11,058 bases of DNA from an uncultured Bacteroidota bacterium (GCA_903889605.1 CAISYK010000989.1:1-11058); one strand, 5' to 3'; positions 1 to 9,443 are shown, counted from the first letter of the stretch. Notes: generated by a model from the sequence alone, not told the origin. Made by a program: numbers and translations.

Positions 1-788
1 ACACTGCAGCCCCAAAATACTTTTATAGTAGATGAGCCGGAAATACAATCAAGTACATGCACCGTTTCACATATTATTATCGTTTCTCCATTTTCAAATA
101 AATTATCCCCATCTCCAATAGTTGAAAAATCTGCCCCGGTAAGCACAATTTTTGCTGTTAACCCTGTTGGGAAAGTCAATGAGCCGACACTTGATGAAGT
201 AATTTGTATTCCTGCAGCGTGAACATCCGTAAATGTAAATCCTTTGAGTTCACCTAAACCCACATTTTTTACAGTAATACATCGTGTAAATACATCTCCG
301 ATATTTGCTGATTTAGATAGATTTGTACCCGGAGGAATAATTGTAAGCAGCGGCTGCCAGGCGAAATAAATAGGAGAGGATACCGTATTATAAGTATGGA
401 TATTATTAGCAGTATAATTAACACGTATATTGTTTTGTAATGGACCCTGACCTGCATTGCATTGCGCCTTAGCCTTAAAGGTTATATTAAGGCTTGTTAA
501 GGTGGGGATATTAGATAACCAAACAATTAAGACTCCGCTCCAGTTACTGACAAATGTTCCTCCTGTGACCGATCCGCCAAGGTAATTTATGCCTGCCGGC
601 ATAGTTATTTTTATAGTATCATTTGAAATTAAAAATGGTGATGGATTATAGATTGAAACTGTAAAGAGAGCGGAATCACCGCACACTGTTAAATGAGCTG
701 GTACAGTACTGTTTATAGTAATCATATTACCCTGGCTCCAGCCAAGATAATTTAGAAAAAGTAAAATTATGAGCAGTAATTTTTTCAT
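1..788 (-). CDS. Secreted DUF11-like surface protein, N-terminal part (cut by window edge)
   Basis: The frame is open from the ATG at 788 to base 1 (262 codons plus 2 bases), so the C-terminus lies outside the window. It begins with a Sec signal peptide: MKK, a hydrophobic run of about 10 residues, then a likely cut after the WS of LGWSQGN. A DUF11-like beta module follows (FTVSIYNPSPF, then MPAGINYLGGSVTG), then a second one (RCITVKNVGLGEL, then DVHAAGIQITS) and the motif GDGDNLFENGE. The protein lines up along its full visible length with the first 265 residues of the large gene to its right, at roughly 60 % identity by eye, and the two starts coincide. It is therefore a tandem paralogue. 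Whether it also has PKD repeats and a T9SS sorting domain cannot be seen. It lies 471 bases downstream of the large gene on the same strand and has its own copy of the upstream region, so it is probably transcribed separately. The function is inferred to be at the cell surface; the substrate or partner is unknown. Confidence 0.9.
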   Translation of the reverse strand, partial: MKKLLLIILLFLNYLGWSQGNMITINSTVPAHLTVCGDSALFTVSIYNPSPFLISNDTIKITMPAGINYLGGSVTGGTFVSNWSGVLIVWLSNIPTLTSLNITFKAKAQCNAGQGPLQNNIRVNYTANNIHTYNTVSSPIYFAWQPLLTIIPPGTNLSKSANIGDVFTRCITVKNVGLGELKGFTFTDVHAAGIQITSSSVGSLTFPTGLTAKIVLTGADFSTIGDGDNLFENGETIIICETVHVLDCISGSSTIKVFWGCS

Positions 789-1259
789 GCTCTTTTTTGT
801 CTGATAAAAATCATTGAAAGCAATTGTATAAATAAAAAAACAGATGCCGCAAATTAAAAAAACGTTGCATCTATTGTTTTTAAAACACATTAAAATTATA
901 ATCCGCTTATAAAGCGAAATACATTTTATATAAAATGAGCCAATAAAAACACCTGCAAATTTAGGAAATTTGCTTTATAAAACTATTGAAATGTTTGGAT
1001 ATTATTGAATAACAAATATTTGCTGAGGCATATATGCTGATATAGTTAAGGATGTCTAAAGCTGAAACGCTGCATACACTTTTCAGGCTTTGTGCTGCAT
1101 AGCGCGATATTCAATTATGGCTGATTGAATACTCTGCGCAAAGTTTTTTTTCTTAAACTAATCTGCAATGCAATTGTAATTTTTTATGCTCAACGCGGTA
1201 AGTATTCATTGAGCTCCTAAAAAACGTATTTTTATTTACCGAAAACCGCTGACACCGCA
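789..1259. other. Intergenic region: 3' flank of the large gene and promoter region of the left paralogue
   Basis: I see no convincing gene here. The part next to the left paralogue (about 789-1040) matches the DNA upstream of the large gene (9306-9460 and 9609-9706), so promoter and leader were duplicated with the coding region. Shared stretches include AACACCTGCAAA, TTGCTTTATAAA and CTATTGAAATGTTTG. A short palindrome lies at 904-916. No GC-rich hairpin followed by a T run is visible after the stop codon of the large gene, so its terminator is unidentified. Confidence 0.7.
891..920 (-). promoter_or_regulatory. Weak candidate promoter of the left paralogue, with palindrome in the spacer
   Basis: Read on the minus strand, TAATTTTA (898-891) matches the Bacteroidota -7 element TAnnTTTG at all but the last base, with a TTTC or ATTT about 17-18 bases upstream as a poor -33 element. 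The site corresponds to the better promoter in front of the large gene. The spacer holds the inverted repeat CGCTT-ATA-AAGCG (904-916). The placement rests mainly on the alignment of the two upstream regions. Confidence 0.25.
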
Positions 1260-4200
1260 TCAAGGAAGTAATGTTACAATACCTTTATAACTGTGAATTA
1301 CCCCCTTAATATCTGTAACTTTGAAAGAATATACATACACATCTGATTCTGCAGGTTCGTTTCCATGAGCAGCTTTACCATTCCATGACTTGCTTATATC
1401 ATCAGAAAGGAAAATCAAATTTCCCCAGCGGTCAAAAATGCTCATTTCATATTTTTTAATATAAATCCCTTTTCCTGAAAAGCTGTCATTTAGGCCATCG
1501 TCATTAGGCGTAAATGAATTCGGAATATAAAATACGAAGTCCTGTTCCACAGTAATGTTTTGATATGCTGTATCTAAACATCCGAATTGAGTTGTTGTAA
1601 CAAGCGTTATTGTGAATGTTCCGGTATCTGAATAGGAATGAGAAGGAGGGTTAAACACAGAGGAAGTACCCTGATCGCCGTAATTCCAATTCCAGAAATT
1701 TGCACCAACTGATAAGTCTGTTACTGAAATAAGGGGGTTAATAATTGCAGCTGTTTTAGGTTCAACGGTGAAACCTGCAATGGGTTTTGGATATACTGTT
1801 ATGTAATTATTTTTTGATAAAGAGCTGACACATCCGCTGTCAGAAGTGACTGTTAGGGTAGTTGTAAAAAATATTGGCTGAAATATTGAATCGTTGGAAT
1901 AACAGCAAAGCGGATTTTGAGAACTGCTTGCCGGAATGCTGCTGCCAAAACTCCACAGCCAGCCAGTATTAATTCCAGTTACAATATGAGATAGATCTTG
2001 AAAACTCACGCAAAATGGCTCACATCCGGCAGTATCACTTCCATTAAAAGCAACAACAGGTTTAGGATTAACAATGCTTGTTTTAGTAATAGAATCTATA
2101 CAGCCGAAATTTGAAACTACCGACAGCTGAACAGAATAAGAACCTGCCGCAGGATATAAATGAGACTCGTTTTGATTTATACCTAAAGTACTGTTATCAC
2201 CAAAATCCCATGCCTGTGATTGAATCGTATCGGTGACTGTAATATTTGATGAATTTGTAAAGTAAACAATGCTGCCATCACAGACATTTGTCGAAACAAA
2301 CTGAACATGAGGCAAAGGGTGAACTACAGCACTTTTTGAAATTGTATCCTTACAGCCTTTATTAGAAGCCGCAATCAGAGTTACCGGATAAGTTGAAGCG
2401 TTTAAATAATTGTGTGATGGATCTTTTATGCTGCTGAATGTGCCATCCCCGAAATTCCATGTCCATCCGGAAACACTGTCTGCGGTAATTGTAGTAGTAT
2501 CGTTGAAATGCACAGCCTGGTTTAAACAAACATCAGCAAATTCAAAATCTGCAATCGGCATAGGAAATACGGTAATTGTGTCGCGCAAAGTATCCGAACA
2601 GCCAAGAATAGAAGAATGCGTAATCAAAGTAACATGGTAATCTCCTGGAGAGGGGTATAGGTGAACCGGACTCCAAATAATTGTTTCCAAAGAAGAATTG
2701 TCCCCGAAATTCCATGACCAGCCTGCTATAGTATCCATTGACGGATCAAGTGATGTATTTAAAAATACTGCGGAGTCAGACAGACAAGTATTGCTGAAGG
2801 TAAATCCTGTATTTGGCGGATCAAATGTTTTTACAAGTATGTTTGCAACGGCAGAACAATTACCGCTGTCGGCGTGGGTTACTAAAGTTACATAATAGCT
2901 GCCGTAAGATGAATAATAATGTGAAGGAGTTTTTATAGTACTGTTTGGACTGCCGTCACCAAAAACCCATAAATAGTTGGGAATTAAAGCTGGTGAGTGA
3001 ACAGAAGAAGTATCCAAGAAATGAATTGTATCTCCAAAACATACATCGCTGTGAATAAAACCGGCTGTTGGGTTATAATAAACCTTGGCTGGTTTAATAA
3101 TTGTATCAGAACAGCCAAAATTATTCTTTACCAATAAGGTAACATTTTGAATTCCTGCGCTGCCATAAGTATAAGAAGGGCTCTGCAAGCTGTTTGTCAG
3201 GCTTCCATCACCAAAATCCCATATCCATGAGCTAATAATTCCCGATGAAGTTTTTGAGCTGTCTATGAATTGCGTTGCAGCTCCTTTACATACTTTTGCT
3301 GCAGTGAAGTCAGCCGCAGGTTTTGGATTCACTGTTATTGTATCATATCCGGATTGCGGATGAGTGCAGGCGGCTAAATTTGCATCCTGCACACTCACCA
3401 AAGAATAAATAAATTTACCAGCTGCTGATGTTGGTGCTGTTATGGTTATACTGTCCCCGATTATTGTGACTAATGCCGGCTGAGTTATACCGTTTATTTT
3501 ATACATAAAAGTGTAAGGTGCAGTACCGCCGTACCCTACAAAAGTGACGTCCGTAGGAGCAGAACCCTGACATACTGCTGCTGTTCCTTTAATAGCTGCA
3601 GTTGGCAGGGGATCAACAGATACTGAAGCGATGCCGTTTTGCAGCTGGGAGCATATTGCTGCACTTGAATCCATAACACTAATCAAAGTATATGTTATTG
3701 CAGCTGCAGTTCCAGTCGGAACAAGAACAGATGCAGTACTGTCTCCAGCTGCTGTACTTATTGTCTGGTTTGCTCCGCCGTTTATTTTATATGTAAATGT
3801 GTATGGCGGGGTACCGGTTGATCCTGTAAAGATTATATGTGTAATATCATTTAAACATACCGCATCCGCTCCTCCTATTGTCGCTGTTGGCAATGAATTA
3901 ACTGTTATTGTATCACTTCCGTTTTGTAAATCAGAGCATGCGGTGATGCCTGCACCTTTTACGCTTAACAAATCGTATATAAATACACCTGCTGCTGATG
4001 TAGGAGCTGATACTGTTATACTATTTCCAATAATTGTAGTCACGGTTTGATCTGCTCCGCCGTTAATAGTATATGTAAAAGTATAGGGTGCTGTTCCAAG
4101 TGCTCCGGTGAAGGTTATATTAGGCATTGCACCTCCTTTACATACAGATGCTGTTCCGCTTATCGAAGCAGATGGCAATGGATTCACTATTATAACAGCA

Positions 4201-7200
4201 CTGTCATTTTTCGGTGAAGAGCATGCCGCAGGACTTGAATCATGTATGCTTATCAAGTTGTATATAAATGTTCCAGCAGCGGTTGCTGCTGCGGTTATAC
4301 TTACTGTATCTCCTGCTGAAGTGGATACGGTCTGATCTGCACCTCCATTGATTTTATATGTAAAGAAATAAGGCGCAGTTCCCATCCCTCCGGTGAAGGT
4401 TATCCGCGGGGATGAAGCCCCAGCACACACTTCAATTGATCCTGTTACAATTGCTGTTGGCGATGGACCGACTGTAATTTTTATTGTATCGTTTGCGGTA
4501 CATCCCATTCGGTTTGTTGTAAGCATATACGAGGTTGAAATGGCAGCGTTTGTTAAATTTAAAGTAGTTAGTACCGTATTTGATATATTCGGATCACTCA
4601 AGCCTGTTACGGGTGTCCAGCTATATGAGTAACCTGTTACAGGTGCTGAGCTGAGTGTTATTGTCTGCCCCGAACAAACGGTGCTGTCATTCCCTAAACT
4701 AAATAAGGAAGGCAATGAAATAAGCAACTGTGAAGAATCGCATACACATGCGTTAACAGCAGGATCAATAACCGCAATAATAGCACATGCCTGTCCTGCC
4801 GGAACATTAAAAGTGGACGAATAACGTACAGTACTGTCCCTTGGTATTATCAGTGTATCTTCAGCTAAAAACGGGTCGCTGATATTATAAACCCCATCAC
4901 CGTTTGCATCATAAAAAAACTGAACAATAGAATCCGCATCTGTAAGAATGGCCTGACCTGTATTTGTAATATTATAGCTGACAGTAACTGTTTCCCCCCC
5001 CGGCGGATTTGGTATTGACACAGCAGAGCCATTGCCCAGAGATAAATATGCCTTATATGTAAATACAGCAAGCGTCGTATCTGCGGTAATTATTTTAGTT
5101 ACGCAGTTATTTCCCGTTGAAAGGCAGGTAATAGAGGTTATGCTGTATGTTTGCGCTTCAAAATAAATTATGCCGCATGAAAGTGCCGGAGGGTCTCCAA
5201 AATATTCGAAAGTAAATACCGTGCTGTCTCCTACCGCAGTAGCTGCCGGTAATTGCCATACTAGATTAATGATCCCATTTAGGGTAAACTGTCTTGGAAT
5301 TCCATTGACCGGTGCATTATAAACACCGTTAAAAGATCCTGAAACAAATGGAACTCCATAAGGCAGCTGAACAACTACAGAGTCCGTGTTTCCAAAAACA
5401 GCGGGACCATGATTGATAACTGCTACGCGTATATTTGAATTACCAGCGCAAGGCGAAACATAAGTTGTGCTTAGTTTTATAGCCGGTAGGTATAGGTCTG
5501 CGGCACCTATTATATTTAAGGGAGGAGAATAAAATGTTTCTTGGCCTGCAGCCTGACCGCATGATGATTTTCCTACAATAATAAAACTGATATTACTGCC
5601 GGAAGTATAACCGCAGTCGGTGGTTACTTTAAACGTAATATTAAACGAATTTAATGCAGAATCAAGTAATCCCTTTAAGCCGTTTACACCGATAAGGCCG
5701 TTGTTAGCTGAAATATCCCATTTCCAGGTGTTTCCGCTTATAAAAGCGGGATCAGTAAAATTCACGTATGGATTAGAAGCGGGATAGCTGATCTTTGCAG
5801 AACCAGGTACATAAATTGTTCCGGCAGGCAACGCAGCTGTAAGCGTAACATTAAATGCGGTTCCTAACTGCACATTAGTTCCCTTTGCTGTAAAACTTAC
5901 CGTGTCGCAAAACTGAATACTGCCGGCAGGCCCGGTAATAGAAACGGCAAGAGCCGGCATAAGAGGAGTTAATGTTAAAGCTATCTTTTTAGGAGGGCAT
6001 GGTGAGGCAGCTTCGCTGATCGGGTAACCGGCACTGCAGTTCCACCCTGAATAAATAATTATGCTGTCAGGGGAACATGAAGTATAGGCTGCCGTTATCC
6101 TGAAAGTTCTTGTTGCCATTGCATTTACTGTTCCTACAGGGTAAATGCCTGTATTTATAGGGGTTATTGCTGAACCAGTTCCCAAATCTACAACCTGAAT
6201 TATTGAAACTCCTGAAATCGGCGGGCCGCTTAACCAGGTGTTTAATCCATTTGAAATATTTGATGTGTTTGATATAATAACATCCCAGCTGACTGTATTT
6301 GTTGTTGCCAGTATAGATGGTAATGGCGACTGAAGGGTTAAAACAGGGGCTTCATAAATTATTTGATCCGAAGCAGACGACAATGAAGTTGTATCACTGC
6401 CGGGCCCTGTCAAAAATGCTGTAGGAGTGAATGTAACATCATTCCGTATGGGCTGATAAATTGCCGGAGTTACTTTGCAGCTTGGTTCAATGGTTATTTG
6501 TAATGTTCCCGAAAAACCATCATCACTTAAAGGAATTGTTCCGGGATAATACGATTCAACAGGAAAAACAAGGGTATCCGAATTAGGATTTAATGGTGTT
6601 ATTGCCTGCCAGGATATTGGATTGGTAACAGTTGCCATTGTTCCTGCAGTTCTCACCTGATTGAAGCGTGCGGAAACAAAAGTATATCCTGCAGGTACAA
6701 TTGCGGTTAAATTATTAAGATGCGCCCAGTTACGATATTCATAAGGGAATAAATTTCCTCCCGCATAGTTATTGTCGCCGGGACCAATGCTTAGGTAATA
6801 ATTTTGCGAGAGAACAACATCATCACATGATTTTGTATCATAACTTTCTGAGTCCCAGTTTTTAAAAAAATAACCAATGATAGTGCAGTTGCCGTTAACA
6901 TGACCGCATTGAAACTTATCTGATGCCAGAACAGGGTTAGCTGTTTCGCTGGAATAAAACTTATTAGTAGAATAACAATTTAACGGAGCTGCATTCCCAA
7001 TATTGGTCGTCACTTTATACCTTGGTTTAAATATCAGCGAATCGCCGTCAATATTAATATATCCGCCGGGGAGGCATCCGGCAGATATCAAAGCCGGAAC
7101 ACTCAGATCATACGCAAAATTTCGAGTCGAGCCAGTTGAAGTTATAACAGGTGTGAATCCATTACAAGTATAAGACAGCACTCCTCCCCGGTAAATATAT

Positions 7201-9305
7201 AATTTCGCGTCAACAAAACTTAACAGATTTCCATTGGTAATAGAAGAAGAAGCATAACAATACTGCAGGGAAGGATGTATGAAGTTTGTATTAACAATTC
7301 CAGTGAAAGCGCCTGTTATGGTATCACCAAACATTGCCCTGTTTGTTCGTATTTTTGTGAAATCTAAACTTCCAATTGCGTCAGGTAAGCCATCGCCTCC
7401 AGTTGTATTAATAGTGTTATTACTGTTAAGGTTATCCGGTAAACCATAGCTGGTACGGCTCATATCAAAATTGTTTAATTCTATTCCGAAAGGGCATGGA
7501 TCCGGACAATTAACGTTAAAAGGGATCCTTTGACATGAAACTCCTACTTGACAGCCGCACGTGTTATTTGGTATATAATATGATTTGACACTTACATATG
7601 TCATGCTGTCTAAGCCACCGCATCCGCCACAATTCAATTTGAGGCTTATCTTTAATTCCGCTTGATTAAGAGAAAAAGGAGGCGCCCCATTGAAAGTCGC
7701 AGTTACTGTATACCCAGAACTTGCCACAGAGGATGGAGACCAAATACTTAGTCCATCATATTTTAATATTTTAATATCATAAATAGAACTTGAAAAACAA
7801 GGAAGCTGAGGCAAATCAAATACAAATTTCCAATTAGCTCCAGGTCCTGAAGTTAAAGAATTACCATAATTTGAGAACAAAAAATTAAAGGTGCCTGTTT
7901 GCCCGTTGCTTAAAGTAGAAGGCGCTCCATCAGGAATTAATGTTCCATAAATTTCCGAATATTTTCTCCCCCAATTTTCATTTATATTGTAATTGCTTTG
8001 GCATATACTCTGATAGCTGCCTTGGTATTTCCATCCGTTGATAAAAGATCTACCAATACCTGCACAGGAATTCCAGCAGCAACTGAAAGTATTCCATTTT
8101 ACATAAACAGTATCGCCTGCATTTATAGCTGGTATGGATAAAAACACCCTACCTTTAACATTTGCAGGCATACAGTTCAGCTGGTTGGTATTTTGTGTGC
8201 TGACTGGAGTTATAGGAACAGGTAATGATGAAATACCGACTTGTATTGTGAAGCTTGCTGGGTCTATATTTGAACCAACACCCCAACTATAACCGGTGCC
8301 AGTTGATTGAAAAATTTCTAAAGACACATTTACTGCTTTTCCTAAACCTCCGTTTCTTATTTTCAGCACTTGAGGGCTTGCATTTCCCGGACCTAAACAT
8401 GAATTCATAGGAGCGGTTATACTACCATTATTTGGTGTAATAACCAAATTCGGAACATAATTCGGAAAAACAACGTTGGCAGTAGCAACGGATGCCTGGC
8501 AGAAATTTACGCTGCAGCCCCAAAAGGCTTTAAAATTAGATGTTCCGGCAATACAATCATTTACCTTTACCGTTTCGCAGATGGATATACTTTCCCCGCT
8601 TTCAAATAAATTATCCCCGTCGCCGATAGTTGTAAAATCTGCACCGCTTAATTCAATTTTTGCAGTTAGTCCTGTATTGGTTAATAGCCCTTTATTTGAT
8701 GCTGTTATTTGTATCCCTGCAGCATGAATATCAGTTAATGTAAAAGCACTAAGTTCACCCAATCCGGTATTAACAATAGTAATGCAGCGTGTAAATACTG
8801 CTCCTATATTAGCTGAATATGATTGATTTGTAATGGTAGTAATGGTAAGAAACGGCTGCCTTACAAGATATGCTGAGGTGAAATTGCTTTGGTAAGTGAT
8901 TGTATTATTGGCAGTATAATCAAGACGTATATTGTTTTTTATTATTCCTCCTCCGGAAATAAACTGCAGAACATTACATTGAGCCGTAGCCATAAATGTA
9001 ATGTTTTTGCTGGTTAAGGGCGGAATGTTAGTTACGTTAGCTATCAAGTTCGGAACCCAAAAGCTCACGTAAGCAGCGCCTGTTAAAGAAGACGGCACGT
9101 AATTTATGCCGGTTGGTAAGGTTATTTTTAATACGGCTTGTGAAATTGTAAAAGGAGAAGGATTATAGATAGTAACAGTAAATAGTTTCTGCTCTCCGCA
9201 AATAGTTATTTGGGAAGGCACAGTACTGCTTATTGTAACCATATTACCCTGGCTCCAGCATTGGTAACTGAGGAAAAGTATAAATATGAGCAGCAATTTT
9301 CTCAT
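1260..9305 (-). CDS. Giant T9SS-secreted adhesin-like protein with DUF11, tandem and PKD repeats
   Basis: This 2,681-residue protein is very probably exported by Sec and then by the type IX secretion system and attached at, or released from, the cell surface. The signal peptide covers residues 1-18 (cut after CWS). Up to about residue 1530 there are repeated DUF11-like beta modules marked by phrases such as TIYNPSPF, TIVNTGLGEL, KIRNGGLGKA, AVINHGPAVF and NITNTGQAIL. An EF-hand-like loop DANGDGVYNISD lies at 1466-1477. One Ig/PKD-like module (about 1533-1615, NDSTVCSGQTITL) precedes four tandem repeats at 1616-1996 and seven PKD-like domains at 1997-2589, with WDFGDGS or WNFGDN cores in several. 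Residues 2590-2681 are the gliding-motility-associated C-terminal domain (YIPNSFTPNDDGLND, then FDRWGNLIF and SWNGK), a type-B sorting signal. The start at 9305 is supported by the signal peptide and by the same start in the left paralogue. Adhesion is inferred from the architecture; no enzyme domain was seen. Confidence 0.96.
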   Translation of the reverse strand: MRKLLLIFILFLSYQCWSQGNMVTISSTVPSQITICGEQKLFTVTIYNPSPFTISQAVLKITLPTGINYVPSSLTGAAYVSFWVPNLIANVTNIPPLTSKNITFMATAQCNVLQFISGGGIIKNNIRLDYTANNTITYQSNFTSAYLVRQPFLTITTITNQSYSANIGAVFTRCITIVNTGLGELSAFTLTDIHAAGIQITASNKGLLTNTGLTAKIELSGADFTTIGDGDNLFESGESISICETVKVNDCIAGTSNFKAFWGCSVNFCQASVATANVVFPNYVPNLVITPNNGSITAPMNSCLGPGNASPQVLKIRNGGLGKAVNVSLEIFQSTGTGYSWGVGSNIDPASFTIQVGISSLPVPITPVSTQNTNQLNCMPANVKGRVFLSIPAINAGDTVYVKWNTFSCCWNSCAGIGRSFINGWKYQGSYQSICQSNYNINENWGRKYSEIYGTLIPDGAPSTLSNGQTGTFNFLFSNYGNSLTSGPGANWKFVFDLPQLPCFSSSIYDIKILKYDGLSIWSPSSVASSGYTVTATFNGAPPFSLNQAELKISLKLNCGGCGGLDSMTYVSVKSYYIPNNTCGCQVGVSCQRIPFNVNCPDPCPFGIELNNFDMSRTSYGLPDNLNSNNTINTTGGDGLPDAIGSLDFTKIRTNRAMFGDTITGAFTGIVNTNFIHPSLQYCYASSSITNGNLLSFVDAKLYIYRGGVLSYTCNGFTPVITSTGSTRNFAYDLSVPALISAGCLPGGYINIDGDSLIFKPRYKVTTNIGNAAPLNCYSTNKFYSSETANPVLASDKFQCGHVNGNCTIIGYFFKNWDSESYDTKSCDDVVLSQNYYLSIGPGDNNYAGGNLFPYEYRNWAHLNNLTAIVPAGYTFVSARFNQVRTAGTMATVTNPISWQAITPLNPNSDTLVFPVESYYPGTIPLSDDGFSGTLQITIEPSCKVTPAIYQPIRNDVTFTPTAFLTGPGSDTTSLSSASDQIIYEAPVLTLQSPLPSILATTNTVSWDVIISNTSNISNGLNTWLSGPPISGVSIIQVVDLGTGSAITPINTGIYPVGTVNAMATRTFRITAAYTSCSPDSIIIYSGWNCSAGYPISEAASPCPPKKIALTLTPLMPALAVSITGPAGSIQFCDTVSFTAKGTNVQLGTAFNVTLTAALPAGTIYVPGSAKISYPASNPYVNFTDPAFISGNTWKWDISANNGLIGVNGLKGLLDSALNSFNITFKVTTDCGYTSGSNISFIIVGKSSCGQAAGQETFYSPPLNIIGAADLYLPAIKLSTTYVSPCAGNSNIRVAVINHGPAVFGNTDSVVVQLPYGVPFVSGSFNGVYNAPVNGIPRQFTLNGIINLVWQLPAATAVGDSTVFTFEYFGDPPALSCGIIYFEAQTYSITSITCLSTGNNCVTKIITADTTLAVFTYKAYLSLGNGSAVSIPNPPGGETVTVSYNITNTGQAILTDADSIVQFFYDANGDGVYNISDPFLAEDTLIIPRDSTVRYSSTFNVPAGQACAIIAVIDPAVNACVCDSSQLLISLPSLFSLGNDSTVCSGQTITLSSAPVTGYSYSWTPVTGLSDPNISNTVLTTLNLTNAAISTSYMLTTNRMGCTANDTIKITVGPSPTAIVTGSIEVCAGASSPRITFTGGMGTAPYFFTYKINGGADQTVSTSAGDTVSITAAATAAGTFIYNLISIHDSSPAACSSPKNDSAVIIVNPLPSASISGTASVCKGGAMPNITFTGALGTAPYTFTYTINGGADQTVTTIIGNSITVSAPTSAAGVFIYDLLSVKGAGITACSDLQNGSDTITVNSLPTATIGGADAVCLNDITHIIFTGSTGTPPYTFTYKINGGANQTISTAAGDSTASVLVPTGTAAAITYTLISVMDSSAAICSQLQNGIASVSVDPLPTAAIKGTAAVCQGSAPTDVTFVGYGGTAPYTFMYKINGITQPALVTIIGDSITITAPTSAAGKFIYSLVSVQDANLAACTHPQSGYDTITVNPKPAADFTAAKVCKGAATQFIDSSKTSSGIISSWIWDFGDGSLTNSLQSPSYTYGSAGIQNVTLLVKNNFGCSDTIIKPAKVYYNPTAGFIHSDVCFGDTIHFLDTSSVHSPALIPNYLWVFGDGSPNSTIKTPSHYYSSYGSYYVTLVTHADSGNCSAVANILVKTFDPPNTGFTFSNTCLSDSAVFLNTSLDPSMDTIAGWSWNFGDNSSLETIIWSPVHLYPSPGDYHVTLITHSSILGCSDTLRDTITVFPMPIADFEFADVCLNQAVHFNDTTTITADSVSGWTWNFGDGTFSSIKDPSHNYLNASTYPVTLIAASNKGCKDTISKSAVVHPLPHVQFVSTNVCDGSIVYFTNSSNITVTDTIQSQAWDFGDNSTLGINQNESHLYPAAGSYSVQLSVVSNFGCIDSITKTSIVNPKPVVAFNGSDTAGCEPFCVSFQDLSHIVTGINTGWLWSFGSSIPASSSQNPLCCYSNDSIFQPIFFTTTLTVTSDSGCVSSLSKNNYITVYPKPIAGFTVEPKTAAIINPLISVTDLSVGANFWNWNYGDQGTSSVFNPPSHSYSDTGTFTITLVTTTQFGCLDTAYQNITVEQDFVFYIPNSFTPNDDGLNDSFSGKGIYIKKYEMSIFDRWGNLIFLSDDISKSWNGKAAHGNEPAESDVYVYSFKVTDIKGVIHSYKGIVTLLP
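1263..1538 (-). other. T9SS type-B C-terminal sorting domain (residues 2590-2681)
   Basis: The last 92 residues carry the hallmarks of the gliding-motility-associated C-terminal family (CHU_C type): FTPNDDGLNDSF, then IFDRWGNLIF, SWNGK, and a final beta strand YKGIVTLLP. This family marks cargo of the type IX secretion system in Bacteroidota. The gene ends directly after it, so the C-terminus is complete. Confidence 0.95.
1539..3317 (-). repeat. Seven consecutive PKD-like domains (residues 1997-2589)
   Basis: Seven modules of 81-92 residues start near residues 1997, 2080, 2165, 2251, 2333, 2417 and 2509. Typical cores are WIWDFGDGS, WVFGDGS, WNFGDNS, WNFGDGT and AWDFGDNS; most modules also have a cysteine near position 10 and a second one in a phrase like NFGCSDT. 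The sixth is divergent: WSFGSS replaces the FGDG core and it has extra cysteines (GCEPFC, LCCYS). The seventh has WNYGDQG. PKD domains are beta-sandwich modules usual in surface proteins. Confidence 0.92.
3318..4460 (-). repeat. Four tandem repeats of about 95 residues (residues 1616-1996)
   Basis: Units start near residues 1616, 1712, 1808 and 1903. Each runs: G-x-x-x-VC-x-G, then (I/V)TF-x-G-x-x-GTAPY-x-F-x-YKING, a GDS(I/V) phrase, (P/A)TSAAG-x-F-IY-x-L-x-SV, an AC(S/T) cysteine, and a closing TVNPLP linker. They resemble the Ig-like and SprB-type repeats of Bacteroidota gliding and surface proteins, although I cannot assign a family. The units are clearly diverged at DNA level, so the array is not a very recent expansion. 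Confidence 0.88.
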
Positions 9306-9412
9306 GCATTGCAGTTTTTTGCAAAATAAAAATCATTTAAATAAATGGCATAAAAACAAAAAACATAAACTCCCTTATAAAAAACAGGTACATCTGCTGT
9401 TTGCAAAACGCA

Positions 9413-9443
9413 CAAATATAATATTACACTTTTAAAGTGAAAA
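9413..9443 (-). promoter_or_regulatory. Candidate promoter of the large surface gene with a palindrome in its spacer
   Basis: On the minus strand, TTTT (9443-9440) is followed after 19 bases by TATATTTG (9420-9413). The Bacteroidota consensus is TTTG, 19-21 bases, TAnnTTTG, so this matches 3 of 4 at -33 and every fixed base at -7. The spacer contains the inverted repeat CACTT-TTA-AAGTG (9427-9439), a position where a bound regulator could block the polymerase. The leader to the ATG at 9305 would be about 100 bases. Confidence 0.45.

Noticed and set aside
269..457. Minus-strand open frame of 62 codons
   Set aside because: It overlaps the left paralogue in another frame; the paralogue reading is supported by strong similarity to the large gene.
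1218..1234. Possible terminator hairpin TAAAAA/TTTTTA after the large gene
   Set aside because: The stem is only A/T pairs with a 5-base loop and lacks a clear GC part, so it is not distinguishable from background.
2410..4632. Several plus-strand open frames of 65-139 codons opposite the PKD and tandem-repeat regions
   Set aside because: They lie antisense to clearly coding repeat DNA, share its periodicity and show no recognisable protein features; they are by-products of the repeats.
8476..8727. Plus-strand open frame of 83 codons
   Set aside because: It is antisense to the conserved N-terminal region of the large gene. The minus-strand reading is supported by the paralogue.
9309..9324. 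TTGCA/TGCAA stem just before the start codon of the large gene
   Set aside because: Only five pairs, and it is not kept in front of the left paralogue.
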